From positions 469,539-505,135 of the forward strand of contig BJOX01000299.1 in the NCBI GenBank assembly GCA_009731375.1: a stretch of DNA of 35,597 nt. The letters are read 5' to 3'. The notes below the pieces were generated by a model. The model was not told where the DNA came from. It saw only the letters and a program-made list of their open reading frames with translations, and made no database searches. Position numbers and translations under genes: made by a program. Origin of the DNA: Paulinella micropora (Eukaryota > Cercozoa > Imbricatea > Euglyphida). Positions 10,559 to 18,826 of the stretch are shown here, piece after piece (the first letter of the stretch is position 1; each line of letters starts with the position of its first letter).

Positions 10559-11347
10559 ATGAGCGATTTCATAGACGACGAAGCACAAGAAAGCAGTAGT
10601 AGTGGCGAGGAAGTAGAGAGAGAGGAAGGGACTGATTGGGCAGAATATTATTCTGATAAAAACAATAAAAAACTAACAAGAGACGAAATAAATCAAAAAT
10701 CAAAAAAGAAAAAACTAAAAAAACAAATGATTAGTCTTGAATTGGAATTAGAAGAAGTAAATAAAAGAATTGAAGCAATAGAAAAGAGGAAGGAGGAAGT
10801 TGAGGAGCATAAAGTTATGACTGAGAATATGAGAAAGACGAAGAGACAAAAGATAAGACACGAGAAGCGAGTAAAAAAAGAAATGAACTTCTTTGATAAG
10901 TGGTTAGAGAATAATAAATTTCCAATGACTGCTAGAGAAGAAGTAGGNNNNNNNNNNTCTGATAAAAACAATAAAAAACTAACAAGAGACGAAATAAATC
11001 AAAAATCAAAAAAGAAAAAACTAAAAAAACAAATGATTAGTCTTGAATTGGAATTAGAAGAAGTAAATAAAAGAATTGAAGCAATAGAAAAGAGGAAGGA
11101 GGAAGTTGAGGAGCATAAAGTTATGACTGAGAATATGAGAAAGACGAAGAGACAAAAGATAAGACACGAGAAGCGAGTAAAAAAAGAAATGAACTTCTTT
11201 GATAAGTGGTTAGAGAACAATAAATTTCCAATGACAGCTAGAGAAGAAGTAGGTGCTAGAAAGATGATTGAGAAAGGAGAACAATTTGATGATGTGTTAG
11301 TGAAATATAAAGAATATATAAGAAATAATAATCAATTGTTGTCTTAA
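10559..11347 (+). CDS. Unknown charged coiled-coil protein (contains an assembly gap with duplicated flanks)
   Basis: I do not recognise this protein. I start it at the internal ATG at 10559, whose product opens with a Ser/Asp/Glu-rich acidic segment; an upstream in-frame ATG at 10478 would add 27 Lys/Phe-rich residues of low-complexity character. The acidic head is followed by a Lys/Glu-rich region typical of a coiled coil, then a conserved-looking segment around NFFDKWLENNKFPM. Ten N at 10948-10957 separate two 296-bp copies (10652-10947 and 10958-11253) that differ at only two positions, so the real gene is probably single-copy and about 160 residues long. It is the first gene after the left TIR and is transcribed inward. 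Confidence 0.7.
   Translation: MSDFIDDEAQESSSSGEEVEREEGTDWAEYYSDKNNKKLTRDEINQKSKKKKLKKQMISLELELEEVNKRIEAIEKRKEEVEEHKVMTENMRKTKRQKIRHEKRVKKEMNFFDKWLENNKFPMTAREEVXXXXSDKNNKKLTRDEINQKSKKKKLKKQMISLELELEEVNKRIEAIEKRKEEVEEHKVMTENMRKTKRQKIRHEKRVKKEMNFFDKWLENNKFPMTAREEVGARKMIEKGEQFDDVLVKYKEYIRNNNQLLS
10948..10957. other. Assembly gap with 296-bp duplicated flanks
   Basis: Ten N between two nearly identical 296-bp segments (two differences seen). The duplication is best explained as an unmerged contig overlap from two alleles or two element copies, not as a real tandem repeat. Confidence 0.85.
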
Positions 11348-11509
11348 TTGTGTTGTGTGGTGTCTGTCTACCCGCTCACCTCTCCTCAAACAACACGACA
11401 CACACTCACATAAGACAATATAATTCATTTGTTTTTGGTAGTCAAAAACAAAAACATTAGTAAAAAGCACATAATATACATATAAATAATTAGAACGGCT
11501 ATCAGGGCA

Positions 11510-11551
11510 CTACCCACATATGTGTTTTTGTGCTTTTTGATATGTGGGTAG
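11510..11551. promoter_or_regulatory. Perfect 12-bp-arm hairpin upstream of the 11555 gene
   Basis: CTACCCACATAT (11510-11521) pairs with ATATGTGGGTAG (11540-11551) around an 18-base loop. The right arm ends three bases before the ATG at 11555. Its arm sequence differs from the GATRTTT hairpins of the virion genes, but its position next to the start codon is the same. Confidence 0.75.
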
Positions 11552-11554
11552 GTG

Positions 11555-12000
11555 ATGGCAAGACAACCAGAACCAGCGGAGGAACCCGTAGGCGAACCAG
11601 CACAAGTTCAACCTGCTCGAGATCCTGAGGTTGATAATGCTGAGAATAAAATGAGGGAGCTCGGAATAGGAAGAGGGGCAAAGAAGGGGGCTCGTCGTGG
11701 GCGTCCTGCGGGGTTGTTCCTGTTCCAGAAGTAGGCCACACTTACTACTATAACCTGAACAGAGAAGCAGGAATTGCTTATTTCTGGGTTGAGAACAAGG
11801 AAGGCAGATCAGAGGTTTCATTGTATCGCTACCATTCTGCTTTGAAACCTGAGCAAATTCCCTACTACCGACTCGCAGTCTATCCTGATAACTCTGTCAG
11901 GCTTTTTCGTTTGATGGACAATCTTGTAAAAATCAACGCATATTACAACCTTGACCCATTGACTATTTACAAGGCTTACTTTCAAACTGAAGAAGCCTAA
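11555..12000 (+). CDS. Small unknown gene split by a single-base frameshift
   Basis: The first part, from ATG 11555, encodes a Pro/Glu/Ala-rich head and a basic GRGAKKGARRGRP-like linker, and runs to a stop at 11734. From about 11711 a different frame continues without stops to a TAA at 11998-12000. It encodes an aromatic-rich, ordinary-looking globular segment (words such as VGHTYYYNLNREAG and YPDNSVRLFRLMDN). The switch lies at a GGGG run, and one missing G explains it, so this is probably one gene of about 148 codons with an assembly indel or recent mutation. I do not recognise the family. It converges on the integrase gene, 28 bases away, and has a hairpin just upstream. Confidence 0.65.
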
Positions 12001-12028
12001 TAATGGTTGTTATGATAGTGTAATTAAA

Positions 12029-13024
12029 TTACAAATCTAACATTTCTTTTTTCTTTCGTAGTCTTGAGCTAGTCCGTATATTTTCCGGTTTTACATCTAA
12101 TGATTTTAATAGATTAATATTTTTTTTCTCTTTCGTAATTTGCTTAACTTTATCGGCTAACTGCTCGGCTGGTTCCGTTTCTGTCGGTTGCTCTTCAACT
12201 TTAGTTTTCAATAATTCACTAGGCCTAACCAAGTCCTCTTCTGACAAGATGACTTTAAATCCTTTACAGCCTTTAACTTTATAAACGGCTCTACTAAATT
12301 GTTTATCACCTTTTGAAAAAATAGTTCGTTCTAATTCCTTTCTCACTCTTGTCCCCTTAGGGAATTCATTAATTAAAGGATTTCTGTATATTTCTTGAGT
12401 GTTTTTTTCAGTCCCTTCATAAACATTAATAGGCACTGCTTTAATTGTGTTGTGATATGTTTTATTATATGCATCAACAACCTCATGAATAATAGGTACC
12501 CATTGAAAATTTTCATTAACTTCCCATATCAAATTTAATTCGTTTCTAATTGTTCTAATAAATCTATCTATTATTCCCATTGTTCTGTGATCGCCTATTT
12601 GAACCGGCCTGTGCTCAATATTATTTTGTCTAAAATATTCAGCCACTTGACACTTAAACTCACCACCATTATCAGATGTAATTCTTTCTGGAACTTCTTT
12701 TGTAAATATTTTTTTTAGACCTTCCAAAACATAGCGTGTTGTTTTGTTTTTAATCGGTTCAATCCAGCCACGACGGCTATAGACATCAATTGCTACTAGT
12801 CCGAAATTATAATTAGCATTTCCTTTCTTAGTTGCCACCTTTGACATATCCATTAAGTCGATAAAAACTTGGCTCAGCGGTTTTGCTTCTGGTGCTGTTA
12901 TCGTATTCCATATCTTAGTTGGCTTAGATTGATTATGTATTTCAAGTGCTTCTTCCAGTTTTTCTTTCTGCTTTGTCTCCTCATGATTTTCTTGTAGTTG
13001 TTGTTGCTGATTTTCTAAATTCAT
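12029..13024 (-). CDS. INT: Polinton integrase (retroviral-type rve, DDE/D)
   Basis: This 331-residue protein should join the TIR ends to host DNA and make the 6-bp target duplication seen here. The rve core is plain: first Asp at D56 in FIDLMDMS, a central AIDVYSRRGW strand, second Asp at D118 in TSDNGGEF, and the third acidic position at D153 in MGIIDRFIRT, where retroviral integrases have Glu. After the core comes an SH3-like stretch (FSKGDKQFSRAVYKV, then LSEEDLVRPSELL) as in other rve integrases. I see neither an N-terminal HHCC zinc finger nor an obvious chromodomain. The N-terminus is Gln/Glu-rich. The frame is intact. The start codon sits at the end of a short inverted repeat. Confidence 0.95.
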   Translation of the reverse strand: MNLENQQQQLQENHEETKQKEKLEEALEIHNQSKPTKIWNTITAPEAKPLSQVFIDLMDMSKVATKKGNANYNFGLVAIDVYSRRGWIEPIKNKTTRYVLEGLKKIFTKEVPERITSDNGGEFKCQVAEYFRQNNIEHRPVQIGDHRTMGIIDRFIRTIRNELNLIWEVNENFQWVPIIHEVVDAYNKTYHNTIKAVPINVYEGTEKNTQEIYRNPLINEFPKGTRVRKELERTIFSKGDKQFSRAVYKVKGCKGFKVILSEEDLVRPSELLKTKVEEQPTETEPAEQLADKVKQITKEKKNINLLKSLDVKPENIRTSSRLRKKKEMLDL

Positions 13025-13072
13025 ACTCTCGCTGTCGCTCTCGTATGTTTTAAAAAATCGTATACATCTAAC
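13023..13072. promoter_or_regulatory. Leader-type inverted repeat at the integrase start
   Basis: Reading the minus strand, GATGTATACGATTTTTTAAA is followed by a stem CATAC/GTATG whose right arm overlaps the integrase ATG. The loop, ACGAGAGCGACAGCGAGAGT-like, resembles the loops of leader hairpins near 19760 and 22170. The short stem makes this a weaker case than the other hairpins. Confidence 0.45.
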
Positions 13073-13086
13073 TATTTATTTTTTAC

Positions 13087-13140
13087 GATGTTTTAGAATA
13101 AGCGAAAGTGCGACAGCACGAAGCGCGATTCTAAAATATC
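13087..13140. terminator. GATGTTTTAGAAT hairpin between two minus-strand genes
   Basis: Arms GATGTTTTAGAAT and ATTCTAAAATATC enclose an inner stem GTGC/GCAC (GTGCGACAGCAC) and a GCG/CGC pair, making a long, nearly continuous hairpin. It starts just after the stop of the gene at 13143-13670 and upstream of the integrase. The same arms recur before the protease and major capsid genes (20243 and 23129). Confidence 0.8.
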
Positions 13141-13142
13141 AT

Positions 13143-13670
13143 TTAGAATTTTAAGAAACAATTTTTAATATCATTATTTTTTTCTTTCTTACCACCACCA
13201 GAAGATTGATTATACACTTTTACACTCACACTACTTGTCTTTTTACTTTTAGTTTTCTTTACAGGTTCTTCTTCGCTTTCTTCACTTTCGCTTTCACTCT
13301 CATCAGGCTCAGGCTCAGGCTCTGGTTTCTTAATAGTCTTTTTCTTCGTTCTCTTAGTTTCAGCCTTCGCTCTTTTGATTTTCATTTTAGCCATCTTTTC
13401 TGCGATAATGTCAGTGAAATCACATTCTTCATCGCTCTCACTGCTTTCTTCTGGTGTATCATCTTGGTCTTTTCCATTAATGATATCACTAGCAACACCC
13501 ATTTCGGCCATGCGGTTTATCTTTTCCTCCATCTCTTCATCATCGCCTACATAAGCCTTTCTACACTTTGCTAATTTCTCTTTTGCCATTTCAACCTTTT
13601 GTTGCTTTTTACTCTTAATACTTTCCACAGCCTTACCCCAATTCTTACGACTTGCTTCGGGGGACGGCAT
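13143..13670 (-). CDS. Unknown highly charged protein
   Basis: The 175-residue product is not recognised. It has a Lys-rich N-terminal half, an acidic patch (PEESSESDEECDF), a basic region, and then a repetitive Pro/Glu and Ser/Glu segment (PEPEPEPDESESESEESEEE), ending in a Gly/Lys-rich tail. The composition suggests a disordered nucleic-acid- or protein-binding role, but nothing more specific can be supported. It lies upstream of the integrase on the same strand, separated by paired hairpins, and diverges from the fibre gene. Confidence 0.75.
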   Translation of the reverse strand: MPSPEASRKNWGKAVESIKSKKQQKVEMAKEKLAKCRKAYVGDDEEMEEKINRMAEMGVASDIINGKDQDDTPEESSESDEECDFTDIIAEKMAKMKIKRAKAETKRTKKKTIKKPEPEPEPDESESESEESEEEPVKKTKSKKTSSVSVKVYNQSSGGGKKEKNNDIKNCFLKF

Positions 13671-13723
13671 TCTATACTAAGATTTTTATATTTTTAGTAT
13701 TTACAAATTAAATATTTATTTAA

Positions 13724-13735
13724 TATATACCAATG
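13724..13735 (+). promoter_or_regulatory. TATATACCAATG start motif of the fibre gene
   Basis: The 12-base word TATATACCAATG includes the fibre ATG and recurs exactly on the minus strand at the start of the gene at 26840. Related words precede the genes at 27156 and 31819. It is a candidate TATA-like promoter or initiator of a class separate from the hairpin-flanked virion genes. Confidence 0.55.
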
Positions 13736-14653
13736 TCGCAATATAAATCCTTACTTGGCCTTAATGAGTTGGCTGTTGATAGTTTAAATATACTTAACTT
13801 AGACCTAACCAATACCAACATAGTGGGCTTAAACACAGACAGAGTGCCAGAAGATTCCGACCCGATAAATCTTTATTTCACTGATGGCCGATTTGATACA
13901 CGACTAGCTACCAAATCAACAACAGACATTAAAGAAGGAAGTCGATTATACTACACAGAGCAACGAGTTAGGGATAACGACGAAGTCAAAGCCTCAACTC
14001 AACACCGCTCTAATACTTCTAATCCGCACCAAACAAGTTTATATAATTTGATAGATACAAACATATTTGCACAAGCGAGCGGGCAATACCTAACTTACAA
14101 CGATGTAGAAGGCAAATGGAAAAATACCGCCCTCGGTTCAATTGATACACTTTCAGATGTAGTCATTACAGCACCAGTGGCGATGAATAGTTATCTAACA
14201 TATAATTCAATAAACTGGGTAAATAAAACATTTCCGATAAATGTTGATGAAACAGGCAATATTAGTATGGGCGGTAATTTGAATAGAACAGGAGTTAATT
14301 TATTAAATACGAAAGATGTTGATACTGGGATATCTGAGCACGAAGACAATAATGATAAAGTGTCCGCAGATGGTTCAATTAATACACACAGCGATGTTTT
14401 GATTACAGGCACACCCGCCGATAACCAACTGCTCATTTATAGCACAGGACAATGGAGAAATGTTGCTTCACCTTTTCTTAGATTGGATAGTCTCGCTATG
14501 ATGTTTGGAGATTTAAATATGGGAGGTTTTAATGTAGCAAATGTCGGTAATGTTGATGGTGTTAATGTTTCGGCTCAGACGAAGCACTTTTATTGTCCAA
14601 AAGTTTTGAAATATAAAGTCCTGCTCCTTTTACATCAGATGCTACATTCGTGA
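13733..14653 (+). CDS. Phage-tail-fibre-like protein, N-terminal part
   Basis: True fibre sequence runs from ATG 13733 to about 14580. The remaining frame to 14653 is out-of-context sequence created by an inversion. The N-terminus carries motifs typical of bacteriophage tail and side fibres: INLYFTDGRFDTRLATKST followed by a LYYTEQRVRDN unit. Beta-repeat units follow, such as TLSDVVITAP and GDLNMGGFNVANVGNVDG. The last motif recurs on the opposite strand near 15800, which shows where the gene really continues. The likely role is a trimeric surface fibre or spike on the virion; that is inference from the family. No signal peptide is visible. Confidence 0.8.
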   Translation: MSQYKSLLGLNELAVDSLNILNLDLTNTNIVGLNTDRVPEDSDPINLYFTDGRFDTRLATKSTTDIKEGSRLYYTEQRVRDNDEVKASTQHRSNTSNPHQTSLYNLIDTNIFAQASGQYLTYNDVEGKWKNTALGSIDTLSDVVITAPVAMNSYLTYNSINWVNKTFPINVDETGNISMGGNLNRTGVNLLNTKDVDTGISEHEDNNDKVSADGSINTHSDVLITGTPADNQLLIYSTGQWRNVASPFLRLDSLAMMFGDLNMGGFNVANVGNVDGVNVSAQTKHFYCPKVLKYKVLLLLHQMLHS

Positions 14654-16211
14654 ATACATAACCTCATTGGTCTGCGGTTCCATTTGTAGCAGTATTTAAA
14701 GTAAATAAGAAATATTGGTAATCACCTGATGTCTGTGAAAAGAATATGTCCCCTCCATTTTGGTTTAATATCCTCGCCCCATTATATGTTATATTTCCAC
14801 CATTAATGATATCCACATTATTAAAATCAGCTTGGTTCAACAAAGTAAGCCCACGTATATCATTTCTCGTTCCATTAAATATTTTAATTCCCGTTATTGT
14901 TTGGTATCCTGTTAGTTTTACATTTTGCCCGTCCAATGTGTCCGCATACCTTTTGTCGCTCCGTCCGTCGCTAATGTCGGAGTTCCAAGGTTGGCTATTT
15001 TGCTACTATTACAATCTAGCCCCGAAGCATTTACCCAACCGACAATCGTCCCGTCAATAATAAAACTTATTTTTTTCGCAGAAATTTAAAAGTTGTAATA
15101 TGTTGCAGTTTTCATATCCAAACTAGCAATTGACCCGATATTACTGGTAGAATTGAAAACGATAAATGTTCCCTTTGTTGTTGAATTGATTGAATTTCCC
15201 GTTATTTCAACACCACTGCTATATGTCTTAATTCCTGCTATGGTTTGGTTTCCTGTTAGTTTCACATTTTGCCCGTCTAATGTATCCACATAACTTTTGT
15301 TTGCTCCGTCCGTTGTTGCTGATGGTGTGGCTAAGTTTGTTATTTTGTTGTTATTCAAAGATAGTGTAGTGCCAGTTGCGGTTATAATTAAAGTATTACC
15401 CGAATATAACTCAACATACGAACCCGTTATTTGTATTGGATACCAAGTCACTGTTGCTGTTTTTTGTGCGGCAATCATTCCTATTTTTGTATCAAAGGCT
15501 ATGCCGATGCCGTCAAAAGTAGTAGGATTGGACGAACCACTTACTTCCAAAGTTGATGTAAATTTTTTATTCCCTGCTATGGTTTGGTCTCCTGTTAGTT
15601 TAACGACAGAAGTGTCAAGAGTAGAAACATCCACGCCATCAACAAGATTTACATTTGTTATGCTTTGGCTTTTCATATCAAGACCCGCACTCGCATTTAT
15701 TATACTGCTAAATGTCTTAATACCCGCTATGGTTTGGTCTCCTGTTAGTTTAACCACAGAAATATCAAGGGCAGAAACATCAATACCATCAACATTACCA
15801 ACATTTGTAATAGCAAAACCACCCATATTTAAACTACCCGTCATAGCCACTGTGCCGTCCTTGGCCAGTTTAGTATCAGTGTATGCTTTTGTTGAAGCAT
15901 CGCCATCGTAGAATGGGGCTGGAAGTCCGCTAATTGCTGTTGTGCCACTAAAATTTAAAACATTGCCAGTCAGTGTTATTCCACTCCCCGTTGTAGAAGC
16001 AAGAAGTATTGAAGAACCAACAATGCTTAGTGGATATCCCGTTGCTCCACCTACCTCCGACGAATAAATAGAACCCATATTATTGTTGTAATTGAAGAAT
16101 AACTTACCCGTGTTTAATGGATTTGAATCTTTTACACCCAAATAAGTAGTAAATATTTTGTTTCCTGTTATAGTCTGGTCTCCCGTTAGTTTAACGACTG
16201 CGGTGTCAAGA
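14581..16211 (-). pseudogene. Inverted central segment of the fibre gene, with stops
   Basis: Read on the minus strand, this ~1.63 kb encodes fibre repeats that belong between the flanking plus-strand parts: five LTG-x-QTI-x-G-x-K units, SLNMGGFAITNVGNVDG, and the phage-fibre words DASTKAYTDTKL and DGANKSYVDT. The breakpoints carry the inverted 6-mers TCAGAC (14575-14580) and GTCTGA (16212-16217), and turning the segment round would bring the flanking parts into frame. Within it I see a TAA after 15089 (read leftwards), a one-base frameshift at an A run near 14955, and a TGA near 14661, so it is also decayed or mis-sequenced. Confidence 0.8.
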
Positions 16212-16215
16212 GTCT

Positions 16216-17865
16216 GACATTGTCGGTTTTAACAATGCTGGCGGTATGCGATTTTATGGTGCTTTGGATATGAACTCAAACAACATAACAAATGGTGGAA
16301 CAATAACGGGAACTACATTAACGGCAACTGCTGGTATGACTACAACAACATTAACGGCAAGCGATAAAATAACAACAGCATCAGGTAAGCCAATAATCAT
16401 AGGCAATACAACGAAAGGCGCAGGGGCGACAGGTGCTTTAGAATTATATGGAACGGCTTCAAATATTGGAGGAGCACACTTACAAGCAATAACATCCGCA
16501 GATGCTTATCCAACATTTCAATTATTGAACTGGACACATGATAACATAGGCTTAAGTTTTGATGCTTATTATGACTCAAGTGGAAGTTGGAAATCAAGTA
16601 ATTCTGGCTCAAACTTTCAAATATACAAAATCTCAAACAAACTTGCTTTTAACTATAAATCAGGAATAACAGCAGGAAGCAATATAACATGGTCTGAGGC
16701 GATGAATATAAGCACAGCAGGATTAATAACTGCGAGTGCGGGGATTACATATACTGGCACACTAACATCAGCAACGAATGCCAGTGGAGCGAAAATAGGA
16801 GTTCAGGGAATAACAGACGGAACAAATGCAAAAGGAATATTTCTATGGGATACGACTAATACGAGTTGGGGGATTTATGCAGCATCTGGTGGGGTTGCAA
16901 ACACTAGAAGTTTGGCAAATGGTTTAGCCGTTTCAGGAAATGATTTTAGTTCGTATGCTTTTCGTTTTAGAGTGGCTAATGATGCTACGATGGGTTTTGT
17001 GTGGGAGAATTCTGCGGAACAATTGTTGATGTCGTTGAATGGATTAAACGGGACTTTATGGACAAAAGGATTGATTACGGCAAATGCGGGAATTACATAT
17101 TCTGGGGTGCTATCATCGGCATTAGCATCAACTAATGGGGCAAAAATAGCAATTCAAGGACAAACAGACGGGACGAATGCGAGAGGAATATTTGTATGGG
17201 ATGCTACTGATTCAAACTGGGGGATTTATATGTCTCAGTCTGGGAATAATAAATCATTAAGTGGAGGAACAGCGCCAGCAGGAGGAGGCGGAGGATTAAC
17301 TTCTTATGCTATTAGATTTAGAGTGAATGGTTCTTCAACGAGTGGGTTCATATGGGAGAATAATTCAAATACTGCTTTAATGTCATTAAGAGCAAGCGAT
17401 GGGCAATTATGGGTATTGTCTAATCCAATTCAATATTCAGACAGGAGAAAAAAAGAAGATATAAAGGAATGTTTAGGCTTAGATTTTATTAATAAGTTAA
17501 ATCCAGTTTGCTATCGTATGATTGATGACAACAAGAAATGTAGGACTGGCTTAATAGCACAGGAATTAGAAGAAATACTAACAGAAATGGATATACTAGA
17601 TTTTGGCGGTTTTATAAAAGAAACAATTATGGTTCCCTGTCCAAAGCAAAGAAAAGAATACGAATTGAAAGGTGTGAGTGTTAATCCAGAAGATGTTAAA
17701 TGTATTGATAGTGGTGATGTCGGTTATGGTATAGGTTATTCAGAGTTTATTGCACCATTAATTAAGGCCGTTCAACAATTATCAGAAAAGATAGTTAATT
17801 TAGAAAAAGAAAATAATAATCTCATGAATATACTACAAGAAATTAGGGAAAATGTCCAACAATAA
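16216..17865 (+). CDS. Fibre C-terminal part with S74 intramolecular chaperone domain
   Basis: The frame is open from the breakpoint at 16216; the first ATG is at 16246 (539 residues from there). It contains Ala/Thr/Gly-rich beta repeats (LTASAGITYTGTL type) and two copies of a unit with TDGTNA[KR]GIF[LV]WD and RFRV...F[VI]WEN. It ends in a Peptidase_S74 domain: YSDRRKKEDIKE with the self-cleavage Ser at residue 398 counted from 16246, then TGLIAQELEEIL, GYSEFIAPLIKAVQQL and a C-terminal coiled coil. In phage endosialidases and fibres this domain trimerises the shaft and then cuts itself off. Its last codons overlap the next gene by 14 bases. Confidence 0.85.
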   Translation, partial: DIVGFNNAGGMRFYGALDMNSNNITNGGTITGTTLTATAGMTTTTLTASDKITTASGKPIIIGNTTKGAGATGALELYGTASNIGGAHLQAITSADAYPTFQLLNWTHDNIGLSFDAYYDSSGSWKSSNSGSNFQIYKISNKLAFNYKSGITAGSNITWSEAMNISTAGLITASAGITYTGTLTSATNASGAKIGVQGITDGTNAKGIFLWDTTNTSWGIYAASGGVANTRSLANGLAVSGNDFSSYAFRFRVANDATMGFVWENSAEQLLMSLNGLNGTLWTKGLITANAGITYSGVLSSALASTNGAKIAIQGQTDGTNARGIFVWDATDSNWGIYMSQSGNNKSLSGGTAPAGGGGGLTSYAIRFRVNGSSTSGFIWENNSNTALMSLRASDGQLWVLSNPIQYSDRRKKEDIKECLGLDFINKLNPVCYRMIDDNKKCRTGLIAQELEEILTEMDILDFGGFIKETIMVPCPKQRKEYELKGVSVNPEDVKCIDSGDVGYGIGYSEFIAPLIKAVQQLSEKIVNLEKENNNLMNILQEIRENVQQ

Positions 17866-18208
17866 TACAACTAGACTTCACAGACCCCCACCTATTATGG
17901 ATATGGATGGCGAACTAACTCCAGAATTAAAGTCTCGTGTTCTTGAAGTAGAACTAAAGACTGAAGAAAAAAAGATAGAGCACGAATTGGAAGACAACTG
18001 GAATTGCTGTTGTATAAAAAACAGACCGACTGACAGCAGAATGATTAAATACTTATTTCAAATGGGTATCATTATAGCAATAATTACAATATGCTTAATA
18101 AAACTAGCTAAAAATAACTTGCCTTGCGAGCAGGCTAATGTTTATGTCGGCATCCTTACACTACTCATCGGCATAGTGCTTCCATCGCCTTCTTCAAGTA
18201 AGAAGTGA
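17852..18208 (+). CDS. Small two-pass membrane protein
   Basis: The 118-residue product has a hydrophilic, charged N-terminal half with a CCCIKNRP motif, then two hydrophobic segments: MGIIIAIITICLIKLA (about residues 70-86) and VYVGILTLLIGIVLPSPS (about 97-115). It ends in a Ser/Lys tail. It overlaps the fibre gene by 14 bases, so the two are probably co-transcribed. I recognise no named family; a membrane-anchored virion or assembly protein is possible. Confidence 0.75.
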   Translation: MSNNNTTRLHRPPPIMDMDGELTPELKSRVLEVELKTEEKKIEHELEDNWNCCCIKNRPTDSRMIKYLFQMGIIIAIITICLIKLAKNNLPCEQANVYVGILTLLIGIVLPSPSSSKK

Positions 18209-18364
18209 GCATTCATATATAATATGTGTCATATACCATCTATTATCACCATCACAGATTAAAGGAATGGCTTCATCAAAACTAATACACCAATCTGACA
18301 TTGGCTTATACACACATTTAAATTTAGTATCTATACCTTTTTGAATACAATAAACACAACTCAT
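18194..18364 (-). CDS. Possible small Cys-rich protein
   Basis: A 56-codon minus-strand frame from ATG 18364 encodes a product with CVYC near the start and further Cys at FKCVY, DWCISF, LICDG and YECSL, suggestive of a small metal-binding or disulfide fold. It fills the only sizeable space between the genes ending at 18208 and starting at 18456. It overlaps the end of the first by 15 bases in convergent orientation. No family is recognised, and it could be a chance frame. Confidence 0.35.
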   Translation of the reverse strand: MSCVYCIQKGIDTKFKCVYKPMSDWCISFDEAIPLICDGDNRWYMTHIIYECSLLT

Positions 18365-18455
18365 ATTCTTTTTTTCGCTTATCCGTGAGTAAAAGTCGCA
18401 TGCCGTCCGCGAAAATATTTTGATTATTAAAAAGTTTATCATCAGTAATATAATC

Positions 18456-18818
18456 ATGACTGACTATAAATACCAAAAGATTATTTTTCTGAGCAATGAT
18501 TTTGCTGGAGGAAGCAAAACATTTAATAAAAATATCCAAATGTCATTCACACCCACCAAAATGAATGTTAAGTTTATCCACTATATGAACGACCAAACAG
18601 AGACAAAAACCAGAATTCTTTATATGGACAGAATTGGATATATCGGAACATTTGCGGATAGTAATATAGCAAACATTTCAAACCTCAGTTATAATTTGGG
18701 TGTAGTGGGTTGGACGGACGGACAATATACATTTAAAGTCCTTGAAACTGACAGCGGAAATATTGACACAGGAAATTTAGCGGGAAGAATTGTTGTGTGT
18801 TTGGAATTCGTTGCGTAG
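18456..18818 (+). CDS. Unknown small beta-rich protein
   Basis: I start it at ATG 18456 (MTDYKYQKIIF), giving 120 residues; the frame is open upstream but only from a TTG. The sequence alternates hydrophobic and polar residues, as beta strands do (KFIHYMNDQTETKTRILYMD and a C-terminal GRIVVCLEFVA), which would suit a small capsid-associated protein. I cannot name a family. It lies directly upstream of the packaging ATPase on the same strand. Confidence 0.7.
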   Translation: MTDYKYQKIIFLSNDFAGGSKTFNKNIQMSFTPTKMNVKFIHYMNDQTETKTRILYMDRIGYIGTFADSNIANISNLSYNLGVVGWTDGQYTFKVLETDSGNIDTGNLAGRIVVCLEFVA

Positions 18819-18826
18819 AATATAGG

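Noticed and set aside
10652-11253. Real internal tandem duplication in the first gene
   Set aside because: The two 296-bp copies meet exactly at a 10-N gap, as at the other gaps; an assembly overlap is more likely.
15297-15911. 204-residue plus-strand frame inside the fibre region
   Set aside because: It is the antisense of the clearly repetitive minus-strand fibre coding sequence.
14580-16217. Programmed fibre inversion driven by an element-encoded invertase
   Set aside because: No serine or tyrosine recombinase gene is visible, the inverted repeats are only 6 bp, and the segment contains stops. The inversion itself is kept as a finding.
18324-18539. 71-residue minus-strand frame
   Set aside because: It overlaps the start of the better supported plus-strand gene at 18456 and shows no motif.
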